A DNA stretch of 47,224 nt from Achromobacter aloeverae (GCF_004121055.1 NZ_PYAL01000011.1:1-47224), one strand, 5' to 3'. Shown: positions 7,303 through 15,970, counted from the stretch's first letter. The notes: generated by a model not told the origin, from the letters alone. Numbers and translations: made by a program.

Positions 7303-9888
7303 ATGCTAGAAACTTATCGCCAACACGTCGCCGAACGCGCGGCCTTGGGAATCCCCCCGCTGCCTCTGTCGGCGCAGCAGACCGCCGACCTGATCGAACT
7401 GCTGAAGGCGCCCCCGGCCGGCGAGGAAGCCTATCTGCTCGACCTCATCACCCACCGCGTGCCCGCCGGCGTGGATGACGCCGCCAAGGTCAAGGCTTCG
7501 TACCTGGCCGCCGTCGCGCTCGGCAAGGAATCGTGTCCCCTGATCAGCCGCGCCAAGGCTACGGAACTGCTCGGCACCATGCTGGGCGGCTACAACATCA
7601 GCGCGCTGATCGAACTGCTGGACGATGCCGAAGTGGGCGCCGTGGCCGCCAACGGCCTGAAGACCACCCTGTTGATGTTCGACCAGTTCCACGACGTCAA
7701 GGAAAAGGCCGACAAGGGCAATGCCAACGCCAAGGCCGTGCTGCAAAGCTGGGCCGACGCCGAGTGGTTCACCAGCCGTCCCGAAGTCCCCCAAAGCCTG
7801 AAGCTGACCGTTTTCAAGGTCACCGGCGAAACCAATACCGACGACCTGTCGCCCGCGCCCGATGCCTGGAGCCGTCCGGACATCCCGCTGCACGCGCTGG
7901 CCATGCTGAAGAACCCCCGCGACGGCATCGTGCCCGACGAGCCGGGCAAGGTCGGCCCCCTCAAGTTCCTGAACGAACTGAAGCAGCGCGGCAACCTGGT
8001 CGCCTACGTCGGCGACGTGGTGGGCACTGGCTCCTCGCGCAAGTCGGCCACCAACTCGGTGCTGTGGTTCACCGGCGAAGATATCCCCTTCGTCCCGAAC
8101 AAGCGCTTCGGCGGCGTCTGCCTGGGCAGCAAGATCGCCCCGATCTTCTACAACACCATGGAAGACGCCGGCGCGCTGCCGATCGAGCTGGATGTGTCCG
8201 GCATGAACATGGGCGACGAAATCGAACTGCGCCCCTATGAAGGCAAGGCGCTGAAGGACGGCAAGGTCATCGCCGAATTCCAGGTCAAGTCCGACGTGCT
8301 GTTCGACGAAGTGCGCGCCGGCGGCCGCATTCCGCTGATCATCGGCCGCGGCCTCACCGCCAAGGCGCGCGAATCCCTGGGCCTGCCGCCCTCCACGCTG
8401 TTCCGCCTGCCCCAGGACCCGGTCGCCAGCACCAAGGGCTACACCCTGGCGCAGAAGATGGTCGGCCGCGCCTGCGGCCTGCCGGAAGGCAAGGGCGTGC
8501 GCCCGGGCGCCTACTGCGAACCGAAGATGACGTCGGTCGGCAGCCAGGACACCACCGGCACCATGACCCGCGACGAGCTGAAGGACCTGGCCTGCCTGGG
8601 CTTCTCGGCCGACCTGGTGATGCAGTCGTTCTGCCACACCGCCGCCTATCCCAAGCCCGTGGACGTCAAGACGCACCACACGCTGCCGGCCTTCATGAGC
8701 AACCGCGGCGGCATTTCGCTGAAGCCGGGCGACGGCGTGATCCACTCGTGGCTGAACCGCATGCTGTTGCCCGACACCGTCGGCACCGGCGGCGATTCGC
8801 ACACCCGCTTCCCCATCGGCATCTCCTTCCCGGCCGGTTCGGGCCTGGTGGCGTTCGCCGCGGCCACCGGCGTGATGCCGCTGGACATGCCGGAATCGGT
8901 GCTGGTCCGCTTCAAGGGCAAGATGCAGCCCGGCGTCACCCTGCGCGACCTGGTCAACGCCATTCCGCTGTACGCCATCAAGGCTGGCCTGCTGACCGTT
9001 GAAAAGCAGAACAAGAAGAACATCTTCTCCGGCCGCATCCTGGAAATCGAAGGCCTGCCGGACCTGAAGTGCGAACAGGCTTTCGAGCTGTCGGACGCGT
9101 CGGCTGAACGCTCGGCCGCCGGCTGCACGGTGCGCCTGAACAAAGAGCCCATCATCGAATACATCAACAGCAACATCGTGATGTTGAAGTGGCTCATCGC
9201 CAACGGCTACCAGGACGAGCGCTCGATCCGCCGTCGCATCCAGGCCATGGAAGCCTGGCTGGCCAACCCGCAACTGCTGGAGCCCGATGCCGACGCCGAA
9301 TACGCGGCCGTCATCGAAATCGACCTGGCCGACATCCATGAACCCATCGTCGCCTGCCCCAACGACCCGGATGACGTGAAGACGCTGTCCGACGTCGCCG
9401 GCGCCAAGATCGACGAAGTGTTCATCGGCAGCTGCATGACCAATATCGGCCACTTCCGCGCGGCGTCCAAGCTGCTCGAAGGCAAGCGCGATATCCCGGT
9501 CAAGCTGTGGGTTGCCCCGCCCACCAAGATGGACGCGCAACAGCTCACCGAGGAAGGCCACTACGGCGTCTTCGGCGGCGCCGGCGCGCGCACCGAAATG
9601 CCCGGCTGCTCGCTGTGCATGGGCAACCAGGCCCAGGTGCGCGAAGGCGCGACCGTCATGTCGACCAGCACCCGCAACTTCCCCAACCGCCTGGGCAAGA
9701 ACACCAACGTCTACCTGGGCTCGGCGGAACTGGCCGCCATTTGCTCCAAGCTGGGCCGCATCCCGACCCGCGAGGAGTACATGGCCGACATCGGCGTCAT
9801 CAACGAGAACGGCGACAAGATCTACCAGTACCTGAACTTCGACAAGATCGAGGACTACAAGGACGTGGCCGATGTGGTCGAAGTCTGA
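7303..9888 (+). CDS. acnB: Bifunctional aconitate hydratase 2 / 2-methylisocitrate dehydratase AcnB
   Basis: The 861-residue protein matches AcnB in length and domain order. An N-terminal HEAT-like helical domain comes first, then the swivel domain ('[20 protein letters not shown]'), then the three catalytic domains. The three ligands of the [4Fe-4S] cluster are visible at Cys711 ('[10 protein letters not shown]') and at Cys769 and Cys772 ('[12 protein letters not shown]'). The enzyme interconverts citrate and isocitrate in the citric acid cycle; AcnB also handles 2-methylisocitrate and binds RNA when the cluster is lost. The gene is monocistronic, with its own promoter, operator and UUCG-loop terminator. 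A weak AGG precedes the ATG. The first 150 residues fit the family without insertion or truncation. Confidence 0.97.
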   Translation: MLETYRQHVAERAALGIPPLPLSAQQTADLIELLKAPPAGEEAYLLDLITHRVPAGVDDAAKVKASYLAAVALGKESCPLISRAKATELLGTMLGGYNISALIELLDDAEVGAVAANGLKTTLLMFDQFHDVKEKADKGNANAKAVLQSWADAEWFTSRPEVPQSLKLTVFKVTGETNTDDLSPAPDAWSRPDIPLHALAMLKNPRDGIVPDEPGKVGPLKFLNELKQRGNLVAYVGDVVGTGSSRKSATNSVLWFTGEDIPFVPNKRFGGVCLGSKIAPIFYNTMEDAGALPIELDVSGMNMGDEIELRPYEGKALKDGKVIAEFQVKSDVLFDEVRAGGRIPLIIGRGLTAKARESLGLPPSTLFRLPQDPVASTKGYTLAQKMVGRACGLPEGKGVRPGAYCEPKMTSVGSQDTTGTMTRDELKDLACLGFSADLVMQSFCHTAAYPKPVDVKTHHTLPAFMSNRGGISLKPGDGVIHSWLNRMLLPDTVGTGGDSHTRFPIGISFPAGSGLVAFAAATGVMPLDMPESVLVRFKGKMQPGVTLRDLVNAIPLYAIKAGLLTVEKQNKKNIFSGRILEIEGLPDLKCEQAFELSDASAERSAAGCTVRLNKEPIIEYINSNIVMLKWLIANGYQDERSIRRRIQAMEAWLANPQLLEPDADAEYAAVIEIDLADIHEPIVACPNDPDDVKTLSDVAGAKIDEVFIGSCMTNIGHFRAASKLLEGKRDIPVKLWVAPPTKMDAQQLTEEGHYGVFGGAGARTEMPGCSLCMGNQAQVREGATVMSTSTRNFPNRLGKNTNVYLGSAELAAICSKLGRIPTREEYMADIGVINENGDKIYQYLNFDKIEDYKDVADVVEV

Positions 9889-9935
9889 GTAAGCGCTTGA
9901 ACGGCCCGGGCGGCCTCGCGGCCGCCCAGCTTCGG

Positions 9936-9960
9936 AAACCCGGCTTCGGCCGGGTTTTTT
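9936..9960 (+). terminator. acnB intrinsic terminator with UUCG tetraloop
   Basis: AAACCCGGC (9936-9944) pairs exactly with GCCGGGTTT (9949-9957) around the loop TTCG, closed by a C-G pair, and runs into six T residues. The C(UUCG)G loop is unusually stable. It ends acnB transcription before the insertion that begins at about 9961. Confidence 0.9.
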
Positions 9961-9973
9961 CATTTCACGATGA

Positions 9974-10198
9974 CTCCAGTACCGCATTTCGCTGGACTAC
10001 GCCAAGGCTCGATACATGCTCCAGTACCGCACAAACGCGGGCGAGCGCCGCAAGCCTGCCTTGGGCCAGTACGGGGAATTGACCGTCGAGCAGGCCCGCT
10101 CGCTGGCGCAGGAATGGCTGGCCCAGGTGCGCCGGGGCGGCGACCCCGCCGCCGACAAGGCCGCAGCGCGCAAAGCCCCCACGGTCAAGGAAGGATAG
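9974..10198 (+). pseudogene. Fragment of a P4-type tyrosine integrase (N-terminal arm-binding domain)
   Basis: The frame from 9974 to the TAG at 10196 reads as the arm-type DNA-binding domain of a DUF4102/P4-family integrase: 'LQYRTNAGERRKPALGQYG', then 'LTVEQARSLAQEWLAQVRRG', then 'GDPAADKAAARKAPTVKE'. Full-length relatives continue from this last motif into the core-binding and catalytic domains, about 300 more residues, all absent here. The extreme N-terminus is also missing. A 13-base direct repeat (9974-9986 and 10019-10031) duplicates the segment encoding Leu-Gln-Tyr-Arg. Its right end meets the truncated LysR pseudogene head-on at 10196-10198, so this looks like a deletion scar at the edge of an old integrative element. 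Confidence 0.8.
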
Positions 10199-10750
10199 CG
10201 GTTCAGAAGGAACCGTATCGACCCGCAGCAGGTAGGTTGTCAGGACAGACGACACGCCCGCCAGCGGGCGGCTGGTCACGTCAGTGGAACGGCAAGCCGC
10301 GATCTGCGATGCCCCGATCAACGCCAAGGCATAACCGGCTGAAACCAGAGTCAGCATTAGATCGAGCGAAGCGACTTCTTCGGCCACCAGCGGCTCCACA
10401 TCTACAGTGCGCAGCACCCGTGCAATCTGCCGGCAGTAGCCCTCGCAAGCGTGCGGGTCGCCCATCGCCGAGGGATAGCGCAGGACTTTTTCCAGGGGGA
10501 TGCGTTTGTGGGTCAGCAGCGGATGCTTGGCCGGCACCGCGACCACCAGTGGGTGATGCCATGCAGGCACCGCCAGCAAGCCGTCGCCCACTTCGTTGGA
10601 CTAAGCGAATCAGGCGTCGTAGAGGTCTTCGCGCAGTCCGGCGATTTGCCGCGACAATGGCGACTGTTCGATGTGCAGTTTCTCTGCTGCGCGGGCGAAA
10701 TGGAGTTCTTCGGCAACGGCCAGGAAACAGCGCAAATGCCGAAGTTCCAT
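10196..10750 (-). pseudogene. LysR regulator pseudogene (internal deletion, two stop codons, truncated end)
   Basis: From the ATG at 10750 the frame gives a good LysR N-terminus ('[18 protein letters not shown]', then '[16 protein letters not shown]'). It then jumps directly, near 10650, to a segment from the middle of the effector domain ('[12 protein letters not shown]'). Two in-frame stops follow: TGA at 10612-10610, where relatives have Gly, and TAG at 10603-10601, where relatives have Gln. The rest of the effector domain is intact to 'VLTTYLLRVDTVPSEPL', where it is cut off against the integrase fragment. The dimerisation helix and half of the ligand domain are gone, so no functional regulator is made. 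It begins 11 bases after the SDR stop and may once have been co-transcribed with it. Confidence 0.85.
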
Positions 10751-10760
10751 ATCAAACTAC

Positions 10761-11723
10761 TCACTTCGCCGAGAAAGCGTCAATCCCGGTAAGTTGAGCG
10801 GATAGTGCCCAAAGACGTTCGGCTTGCTCGGGGTCAGTGGCGTAAGCGCGCACGCCAACGAAGGATGGCGGTTCGCTTCCATCCACTTCGGCGATCTCGC
10901 AGTCTTCGCAATACACCCCACCCATGCCATTCAACTGCGAGGAGGTCGCCGCCCATACTTGGGTCGCTGCGCCTTGCTCGGTGGTCTTGAACGTCGGGTC
11001 AGCAGGATTGCCGTTGGCATCAAGCCATCCTGCGGCAATCATTTCGTCTTGTGTTAGATGGCGCTGAAGCGGCGTGAAAATTTTGCCGGGATGGAGGGAG
11101 AAAGCACGCACGCCCTCGCTTTGACCAAGCCTGTCCAGATGAACGGCGAACAGGGCATTCGCGGTTTTTGATTGCCCATAGGCCAGCCACTTGTCGTAAC
11201 CCTGTGTGAACTGCACATCATTCCATCGAATGGCCGACTGGTGATGGCCCGCCGATGAGACTGCCACGACCCTGGCACCGCCTTTGAGCGCAGGCCAAAG
11301 CAGATTGACCAGCGCGTAATGCCCGAGGTGGTTGGTGGCGAACTGCGCTTCCCAGCCCGGCCCCACGCGGGTTTCCGCGCACGCCATGATGCCTGCGCTG
11401 CCGATCAGGATGTCAACGTGCTGCTTACGGGCGAGAAAGCGGTCGGCAAACTCGCGCACGCTGGCTTGATCGGAAAGATCGAGCCGTTCAACTTCCGCAT
11501 CGGGAATGGCGCTGATCTTCGTTCGTGCGGTGTCCACGTCACGGGCGGCGACAATGACATGTGCGCCAGCACCCGCCAATGCCCGCGTCGTCTCCAGCCC
11601 CAAGCCGGAATGACCACCAGTGACGATGGCCGTGACGCCGGACAGATTGCGCCCCGCGAGTACCTCCGCTGCGGTGGTTGCCGCGCCGAAACCGGAGTGG
11701 ATGGGAAGTTGTTTGCTGGTCAT
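10761..11723 (-). CDS. SDR-family NAD(P)-dependent oxidoreductase
   Basis: A 320-residue classical or WW-oxidoreductase-like short-chain dehydrogenase. The nucleotide-binding glycine motif is 'TGGHSGLGLET' (residues about 36-46), the second motif is 'GSAGIMA', and the catalytic Ser-Tyr-Lys set is visible as 'VAVSSAGHHQ' and 'YGQSKTANALF'. It reduces or oxidises a carbonyl/alcohol substrate that cannot be named. The start at 11723 follows AGGAA by seven bases; eight extra upstream codons are open but less likely. It lies divergent to the AraC regulator at 11846, the usual arrangement for a regulator and its target. Base composition is visibly lower in GC than the flanking core genes, which fits acquisition. 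Confidence 0.85.
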   Translation of the reverse strand: MTSKQLPIHSGFGAATTAAEVLAGRNLSGVTAIVTGGHSGLGLETTRALAGAGAHVIVAARDVDTARTKISAIPDAEVERLDLSDQASVREFADRFLARKQHVDILIGSAGIMACAETRVGPGWEAQFATNHLGHYALVNLLWPALKGGARVVAVSSAGHHQSAIRWNDVQFTQGYDKWLAYGQSKTANALFAVHLDRLGQSEGVRAFSLHPGKIFTPLQRHLTQDEMIAAGWLDANGNPADPTFKTTEQGAATQVWAATSSQLNGMGGVYCEDCEIAEVDGSEPPSFVGVRAYATDPEQAERLWALSAQLTGIDAFSAK

Positions 11724-11792
11724 GGAATGTTCCTGTGACGGTGGCATGAAATCGGGGTAAAGCCCATGTCCGGCATTGTCCGCGCTAGACTT

Positions 11793-11817
11793 AGGACTGT
11801 GAATGCAACAAAGTCCT
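11793..11817. promoter_or_regulatory. Inverted repeat in the SDR/AraC divergent region
   Basis: AGGACT (11793-11798) and AGTCCT (11812-11817) are exact reverse complements 13 bases apart, extending with one mismatch on each side. The site is midway between the two divergent genes, 28 bases before the AraC start. It is a candidate operator, probably for the AraC protein itself. Confidence 0.4.
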
Positions 11818-11845
11818 GATTTCTATCGACATCGTCCGAAAGCCA

Positions 11846-12766
11846 ATGGATCCGCTATCTGAAGTCCTCTCACTCCTGACTGCTCAGGGTTCCGTTTTTG
11901 CAGGGCTGAAAGCCGGTGGCAGTTGGGCTATCGACTTTCCGCCCCCTGACGGCATCAAGTTCAACGCCATCGTTGAAGGAGCCTGTTGGCTGACCGTGGA
12001 CGGTGTGGAGAAACCCATCCGACTGGAAAGCGGAGATTGTTTTCTGCTGTCACGCAAGCGCACGTTTTCGCTTTGCAGTGACCTTTCTCTGCCAGCTATT
12101 CATTCCGACGAAATTTATTGCCATGCCGTCAACGGCATCGCGCGCTGCGGCACAGCCGATGCGTTCTTCTTGATCGGTGGCCGCTTTGCATTCGGTGAGG
12201 AAGCCAACCTTTTGTTCGATGGACTGCCGCCCGTGGCAGTCATCAAAAGCGGCTCAGATCAAGCGTCCGTGTTGAGCTGGGCCTTGCACCGTCTGGCCCA
12301 TGAACTTGCGACGCCCTCACCGGGCGGCTCGGTGGTGGTTCAACATCTCGGCCACATCATGCTGGTGCAGGTTCTGCGGCTTTATCTGGAACAGGAAGGT
12401 AACAATATGCCCAGTTGGTTGCTGGCCGTTTCCGATCTACGCATCGGCACCGCCATACAAGCGATCCATGCCGATCCTGCGCGTTCTTGGACAGTCGAAG
12501 ACCTTGCCCAAGTCGCAGGCGTGTCTCGCTCGACCTTTGCCTTGCATTTCAAGCAGAAAGCCGGCATCACGCCGCTGGAATACGTTTCACGCTGGCGAAT
12601 GCAGCTGGCTTCACGATCATTGAAAGCCAATCACGCCACGATTTCCTCGATAGCGCAGAAATTGGGCTATGACTCTGACAGCGCATTCAGCCATGCTTTC
12701 AAGCGCATCATGAAATGCTCACCGCGTGAGTACAGGGAGAAATCGGCATCTGTTATCAGACCCTAG
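11846..12766 (+). CDS. AraC-family transcriptional regulator with N-terminal cupin domain
   Basis: A 306-residue regulator. Residues 1-180 form an AraC-type cupin ('GDCFLLSRKRTFSL' is the typical turn), of the kind that senses small effectors. Residues about 205-300 form the double helix-turn-helix: 'WTVEDLAQVAGVSRSTFALH' then 'ISSIAQKLGYDSDSAFSHAF', ending 'CSPREYRE'. It probably activates the divergent SDR gene. The ATG at 11846 has only a weak ribosome site. Codon use and GC are less extreme than in the core genes, in line with the insertion that also carries the integrase and LysR fragments. This AraC/SDR pairing is common in proteobacterial accessory DNA. Confidence 0.88.
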   Translation: MDPLSEVLSLLTAQGSVFAGLKAGGSWAIDFPPPDGIKFNAIVEGACWLTVDGVEKPIRLESGDCFLLSRKRTFSLCSDLSLPAIHSDEIYCHAVNGIARCGTADAFFLIGGRFAFGEEANLLFDGLPPVAVIKSGSDQASVLSWALHRLAHELATPSPGGSVVVQHLGHIMLVQVLRLYLEQEGNNMPSWLLAVSDLRIGTAIQAIHADPARSWTVEDLAQVAGVSRSTFALHFKQKAGITPLEYVSRWRMQLASRSLKANHATISSIAQKLGYDSDSAFSHAFKRIMKCSPREYREKSASVIRP

Positions 12767-13185
12767 CATTCCGTATCCACCATCGTGCATGGTTATCCTG
12801 CATACGTTGCATCACGCCAGCGTTAACCTCGGAAAGGCCCCCATGTTGCCCCTGGCGGCTCAGGCGCAAGATTCGGACGACGCCTCAAATTCGGCCTGAC
12901 CGATTGCTCTGTAAGGCCTTTCGTGCCGCTGCGCTTCCATGCTCGATGCTTGACAACAGACATTTTTCATGCCGGAACGAAGCCGGCGGGACCAGGGGAA
13001 GCAAGCATCGGCCTCTGTGTCGCTTACGTTATTCGTTATCGGGTCCCTTATCGGGCCCTTCAGAGGGCCGTTTAAGCGCCGTGTCGCCTTTCCGCGCAAA
13101 TTGGCAGGAATTGACGTATCAAGCCTATTGAAGCCACCCCCATCCCTGCGCAGAATGAAGTCGAGCACTTTTCAAGGAGCCCGAC
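12767..13185. other. Intergenic region with a nested inverted repeat and one short open frame
   Basis: This 419-base stretch lacks a recognised gene. Two things are visible. A frame at 12789-12899 (+) encodes 36 residues ending 'MLPLAAQAQDSDDASNSA', which resembles the end of a signal peptide but has no convincing ribosome site. Further on, CGATGCTTG (12944-12952) pairs with CAAGCATCG (13002-13010), enclosing a smaller GCCGG/CCGGC hairpin. A third repeat, GGCCCT-TCAG-AGGGCC, lies at 13054-13069. The right boundary of the inserted segment is probably near 12780, where base composition rises. Confidence 0.4.
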
Positions 13186-13827
13186 ATGAGTCTCGACATC
13201 GATGGCGTAACGATCCCCGACAGCCAGCTTGCCCGCGAAATCACCGAGCTGGTGCGCGACACCGAGTCGCCGCTGCTGTTCCATCACTCCAGTCGCGTCT
13301 ATTACTTCGGCGCGCTGGCGGGCAGGAAGCGCGGCCTGAAATTCGATCCCGAGCTGCTGTATTGCGGCTGCATGTTCCATGACATGGGCCTGACCCGCGC
13401 GCACAGCAGCGATTGCTGCCGTTTCGAAGTGGACGGCGCCAACGCCGCCCGCGACTTCCTGGAAAGCCACGGGATCAGCCAAAGGGACATCGACCTGGTC
13501 TGGACCAGCATCGCGCTGCATACGACGCCCGGCATCCCCGAGTTCATGGATCCGGTCATCGCCCTGGTCACGGCGGGCGTGGAAATGGATGTGTTGGGGC
13601 TCGCCTACGGCCAATACAGCGACGCCGAGCGCGAGTCCATCGTGGCGGCCCATCCGCGCACCCCGCGGTTCAAGGAAGACATCATCCAGGCCTTCCATGA
13701 CGGCATCAAGCACAAGCCGCACACGACCTTCGGCAATGTGAAGGCCGACGTGCTGGCCGACAAGAACCCGTCGTTCAAGCCGATGAACTTCTGCGGCGTG
13801 ATCCGCGCTTCGGCCTGGGCTGCGTAG
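13186..13827 (+). CDS. HD-domain metal-dependent hydrolase (cyanamide-hydratase-like)
   Basis: A 213-residue protein with the HD motif set: 'LFHHSSRVYYF' (first His, residues about 33-34), 'CMFHDMGL' (His65-Asp66) and 'ALHTTPGIPEFMDP' near residue 110, then an Asp-containing 'EMDVLG' motif. This spacing fits the HD subfamily that includes Ddi2/cyanamide-hydratase-like proteins and related metal-dependent hydrolases of unknown substrate. It is cytosolic, with no signal peptide. The start follows AAGGAG by seven bases. It converges on a GlxA-type regulator 44 bases downstream, and such regulators often flank nitrile, amide or isocyanide hydrolases. That suggests, but does not show, a role in detoxifying a small nitrogen compound. 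Confidence 0.8.
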   Translation: MSLDIDGVTIPDSQLAREITELVRDTESPLLFHHSSRVYYFGALAGRKRGLKFDPELLYCGCMFHDMGLTRAHSSDCCRFEVDGANAARDFLESHGISQRDIDLVWTSIALHTTPGIPEFMDPVIALVTAGVEMDVLGLAYGQYSDAERESIVAAHPRTPRFKEDIIQAFHDGIKHKPHTTFGNVKADVLADKNPSFKPMNFCGVIRASAWAA

Positions 13828-13871
13828 GATGCCCGCGGCCAGGCGCGCCGAAAGGATGATGGGATGAGGGT

Positions 13872-14840
13872 CTACCCGGCACCCATCCTGCCCTGATTGC
13901 GCCGGTACATCGCCGGCGACACGCCGACGTGCTTGATGAAGCTGCGGCGCAGGGTATCGGCATTCGCGAAGCCGCATTTGGCCGCCGCCTGCTTGGGCGT
14001 GTCCGAGCCCGCCTCCAGCAGCGCGCGGGCGGCGGACACCCGCATCATTTCTACCCAGGCGGCAGGCGTGACGCCGACTTCCGCCTGGAACAAACGCGCA
14101 AAGTGCCGCTGGCTGAGCTTGGCACGCGCAGCCAGCGCGCCCACCGACAAATCCTCGGTGGGATGGGCCGCGGCCCAGCGCTGCACCGCTTGCAGCACGG
14201 AACGCCCCGCCAGGCCGGTGCGCCCCTTGCGGCTGAATTGCAATTGCCCGCCGGGACGCTTGAAGAACATGACCAGTTGGGATGCGACCCGGGCCGCGAT
14301 CTCCCTGCCGCAGTCCTCCTCGACCAGGGCAAGCGCCAGGTCCAGGCCCGCGGTGACGCCCGCCGAAGTCCTGACCTTGCCGTCTCGCACATGCAGGGCG
14401 TCTTCCTCGACCGTGATGGACGGATAGGCCTGCTTCAGGTCGCTTGCCACCGCCCAGTGCGTCGTCACCCGCTTGTTTTCGAGCAGTCCGGCCGCGGCGA
14501 GCATCAGGGCGCCGGTGCAGACCGAGCCGAAGCGCCGGGTTCTCCGGGCGGTGGCCCGCAGCCACTGCTTCGCCTGCTCGCTCAAGAGCATGTCCGCGGC
14601 ATGGGGCCCGCCGGCGACCAGCAGCGTATCGATTTTCCGGTTCGCATCGCCGATGACGGCGTCGGGCAGCAATCGCGCACCGGAGGAACTGGTGATGGGC
14701 GAGGCGTCCTGCCCCACCACCAGCAGCGCATAGACCTTGCGGCCCAGCTCGATATTCGCTTGCGCGAAGACATCGAGCGGGCCTGACACATCCAGCAGCT
14801 GGACGCCGGGAAAGGCGAGGATGGCGATGGTCCTGGTCAT
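13872..14840 (-). CDS. GlxA-family regulator (DJ-1/PfpI domain plus AraC helix-turn-helix)
   Basis: A 322-residue protein. Residues 1-190 are a DJ-1/PfpI domain ('IAILAFPGVQLLDVSGPLDV' at the start; 'GSVCTGALMLAAAGLL' carries the nucleophile-elbow Cys). Residues about 215-315 are an AraC DNA-binding domain ('LSVGALAARAKLSQRHFARL' and 'QAAAKCGFANADTLRRSF'). The family senses small amides or nitrogen compounds and regulates neighbours. I chose the ATG at 14840; another at 14855 is in frame and neither has a clear ribosome site. It faces the HD-domain hydrolase tail to tail and follows the alpha/beta hydrolase gene on the same strand with a gap of 126 bases. Confidence 0.88.
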   Translation of the reverse strand: MTRTIAILAFPGVQLLDVSGPLDVFAQANIELGRKVYALLVVGQDASPITSSSGARLLPDAVIGDANRKIDTLLVAGGPHAADMLLSEQAKQWLRATARRTRRFGSVCTGALMLAAAGLLENKRVTTHWAVASDLKQAYPSITVEEDALHVRDGKVRTSAGVTAGLDLALALVEEDCGREIAARVASQLVMFFKRPGGQLQFSRKGRTGLAGRSVLQAVQRWAAAHPTEDLSVGALAARAKLSQRHFARLFQAEVGVTPAAWVEMMRVSAARALLEAGSDTPKQAAAKCGFANADTLRRSFIKHVGVSPAMYRRNQGRMGAG

Positions 14841-14966
14841 GGTCCGGTGTGGCATGGCAGCGTGGCGCGCAGCTTGAAACGGCCATCATTCAACGCGCCA
14901 TCATTCCTGTCTGTTATACGCACAATACATCGATTCAGGACAAAATTGACGCCCTGCCATGCGCGC

Positions 14967-15869
14967 CTAGGTCCGGCTCTCCCGCCATCCCGCATTACGG
15001 GCGATTGCGTCCGCCAGGACGGGATAGAGCGGCGCGGGCAGGTCGTGCCCCATGCCGTCGATCATCATGAGCGTGGCGCCGGGGATGGAGGCGGCGCTGT
15101 CCTCACCGCAAGCCGGAGGTACCAGCGGATCGTCCGCGCCGTGGACCACCAGCGTCGGCGCCCGCACCCGCGCCAGCCAAGGCCGGATATCACCCGTGGC
15201 GGCGATGGCGGCAAGCTGCCGAGCGGTGCCGGCGGGATCGTAGGCGCAGCGCAGTTCGTCCCTCAGCAACGCACGGCGGGCGTCCTCGTCGAAGGGAAAG
15301 GCCGGGCCGGCGAGGCGCCGCGCCTGCGCCATGCGATGCGCCAGGTAGGCGGCTTCGTCCGTGGCGGGATGCGGCGCCGGTCCGGTCAGCAAGGCCAGCA
15401 CTTCAGGCGCGGCGCCGGGCAGTTCCGGATTGCCCGTGCTTGACATGAGTGTAGCCAGCGACAGCACCCGCCGTGGATACCTGGCTGCCAGCAGCTGGGC
15501 AATCATGCCGCCCATGGAACTGCCGACGACATGGGCCCGTTCGATGTCCAGGGCATCGAGCAGGCCGACCGCGTCGTCCACCATGTCGTGCAAGGTATAG
15601 GGCACGTCCGGCTTGCGCCCCTCGGCCGCGGCGCGCGCCAGTTCGGCGAAGTCGGGCACCGGCGCCTGGTCCAGGTGCCTGGAGTCGCCAGCGTCCCGAT
15701 TGTCATGACGAATGACGCGGAAACCCCGTGCCACCAGGTTCGCCCAGAAAGGCGCCGCCCAGCGCAGGCGCTGCGCGCCAAGGCCGGAGATCAACAGCAT
15801 CGGCTCCGCGTGCGCGTCGCCGAAATCGTCGTAGCCCAGGACGATGCCGTTGGCCTTGACCAAACCCAT
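14967..15869 (-). CDS. Alpha/beta hydrolase
   Basis: A 300-residue cytosolic hydrolase. The oxyanion-loop motif 'ISGLGAQRLRW' appears near residue 27. The nucleophile elbow is Gly-Ser-Ser-Met-Gly-Gly with Ser118, the acid lies in 'VVHGADDPLVPP', and the catalytic His in 'IDGMGHDLP'. This is a complete triad of the esterase/lactonase type, similar to 3-oxoadipate enol-lactonase-like enzymes, but the substrate is not known. The start follows AAGGAG by six bases. Upstream, the region shared with the TonB receptor contains two copies of an ATTACCCGGG element, so expression is probably repressed by a TetR- or MarR-type protein not encoded next to it. Confidence 0.85.
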   Translation of the reverse strand: MGLVKANGIVLGYDDFGDAHAEPMLLISGLGAQRLRWAAPFWANLVARGFRVIRHDNRDAGDSRHLDQAPVPDFAELARAAAEGRKPDVPYTLHDMVDDAVGLLDALDIERAHVVGSSMGGMIAQLLAARYPRRVLSLATLMSSTGNPELPGAAPEVLALLTGPAPHPATDEAAYLAHRMAQARRLAGPAFPFDEDARRALLRDELRCAYDPAGTARQLAAIAATGDIRPWLARVRAPTLVVHGADDPLVPPACGEDSAASIPGATLMMIDGMGHDLPAPLYPVLADAIARNAGWRESRT

Positions 15870-15924
15870 ATGCTCTCCTTGTGATCGTTTGGAGTGCCGG
15901 AAGCAGGATGCCCGGCGGTGGTCA

Positions 15925-15970
15925 AATATTACCCGGGCATAAATAATAAATCAATATTACCCGGGTTAAT
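15925..15970. promoter_or_regulatory. Twin AATATTACCCGGG operator elements
   Basis: The 13-base sequence AATATTACCCGGG occurs at 15925-15937 and again, exactly, at 15953-15965. The second copy is followed by TTAAT, making an almost symmetrical ATTACCCGGGTTAAT. The A/T-rich stretch between and around the copies stands out in this GC-rich genome. It lies 56-101 bases upstream of the alpha/beta hydrolase start. The spacing of 28 bases puts the copies close to three helical turns apart, suitable for cooperative binding. Confidence 0.6.

Noticed and set aside
7306-9987. 893-codon open frame antisense to acnB
   Set aside because: It is a mirror of a highly conserved high-GC gene, has no family resemblance and is rich in Arg, Gly, Gln and His as expected for a shadow frame.
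12944-13010. Guanidine-II-type riboswitch upstream of the HD-domain gene
   Set aside because: One hairpin has ACGA in its loop, but the second matching hairpin required by that class is missing.
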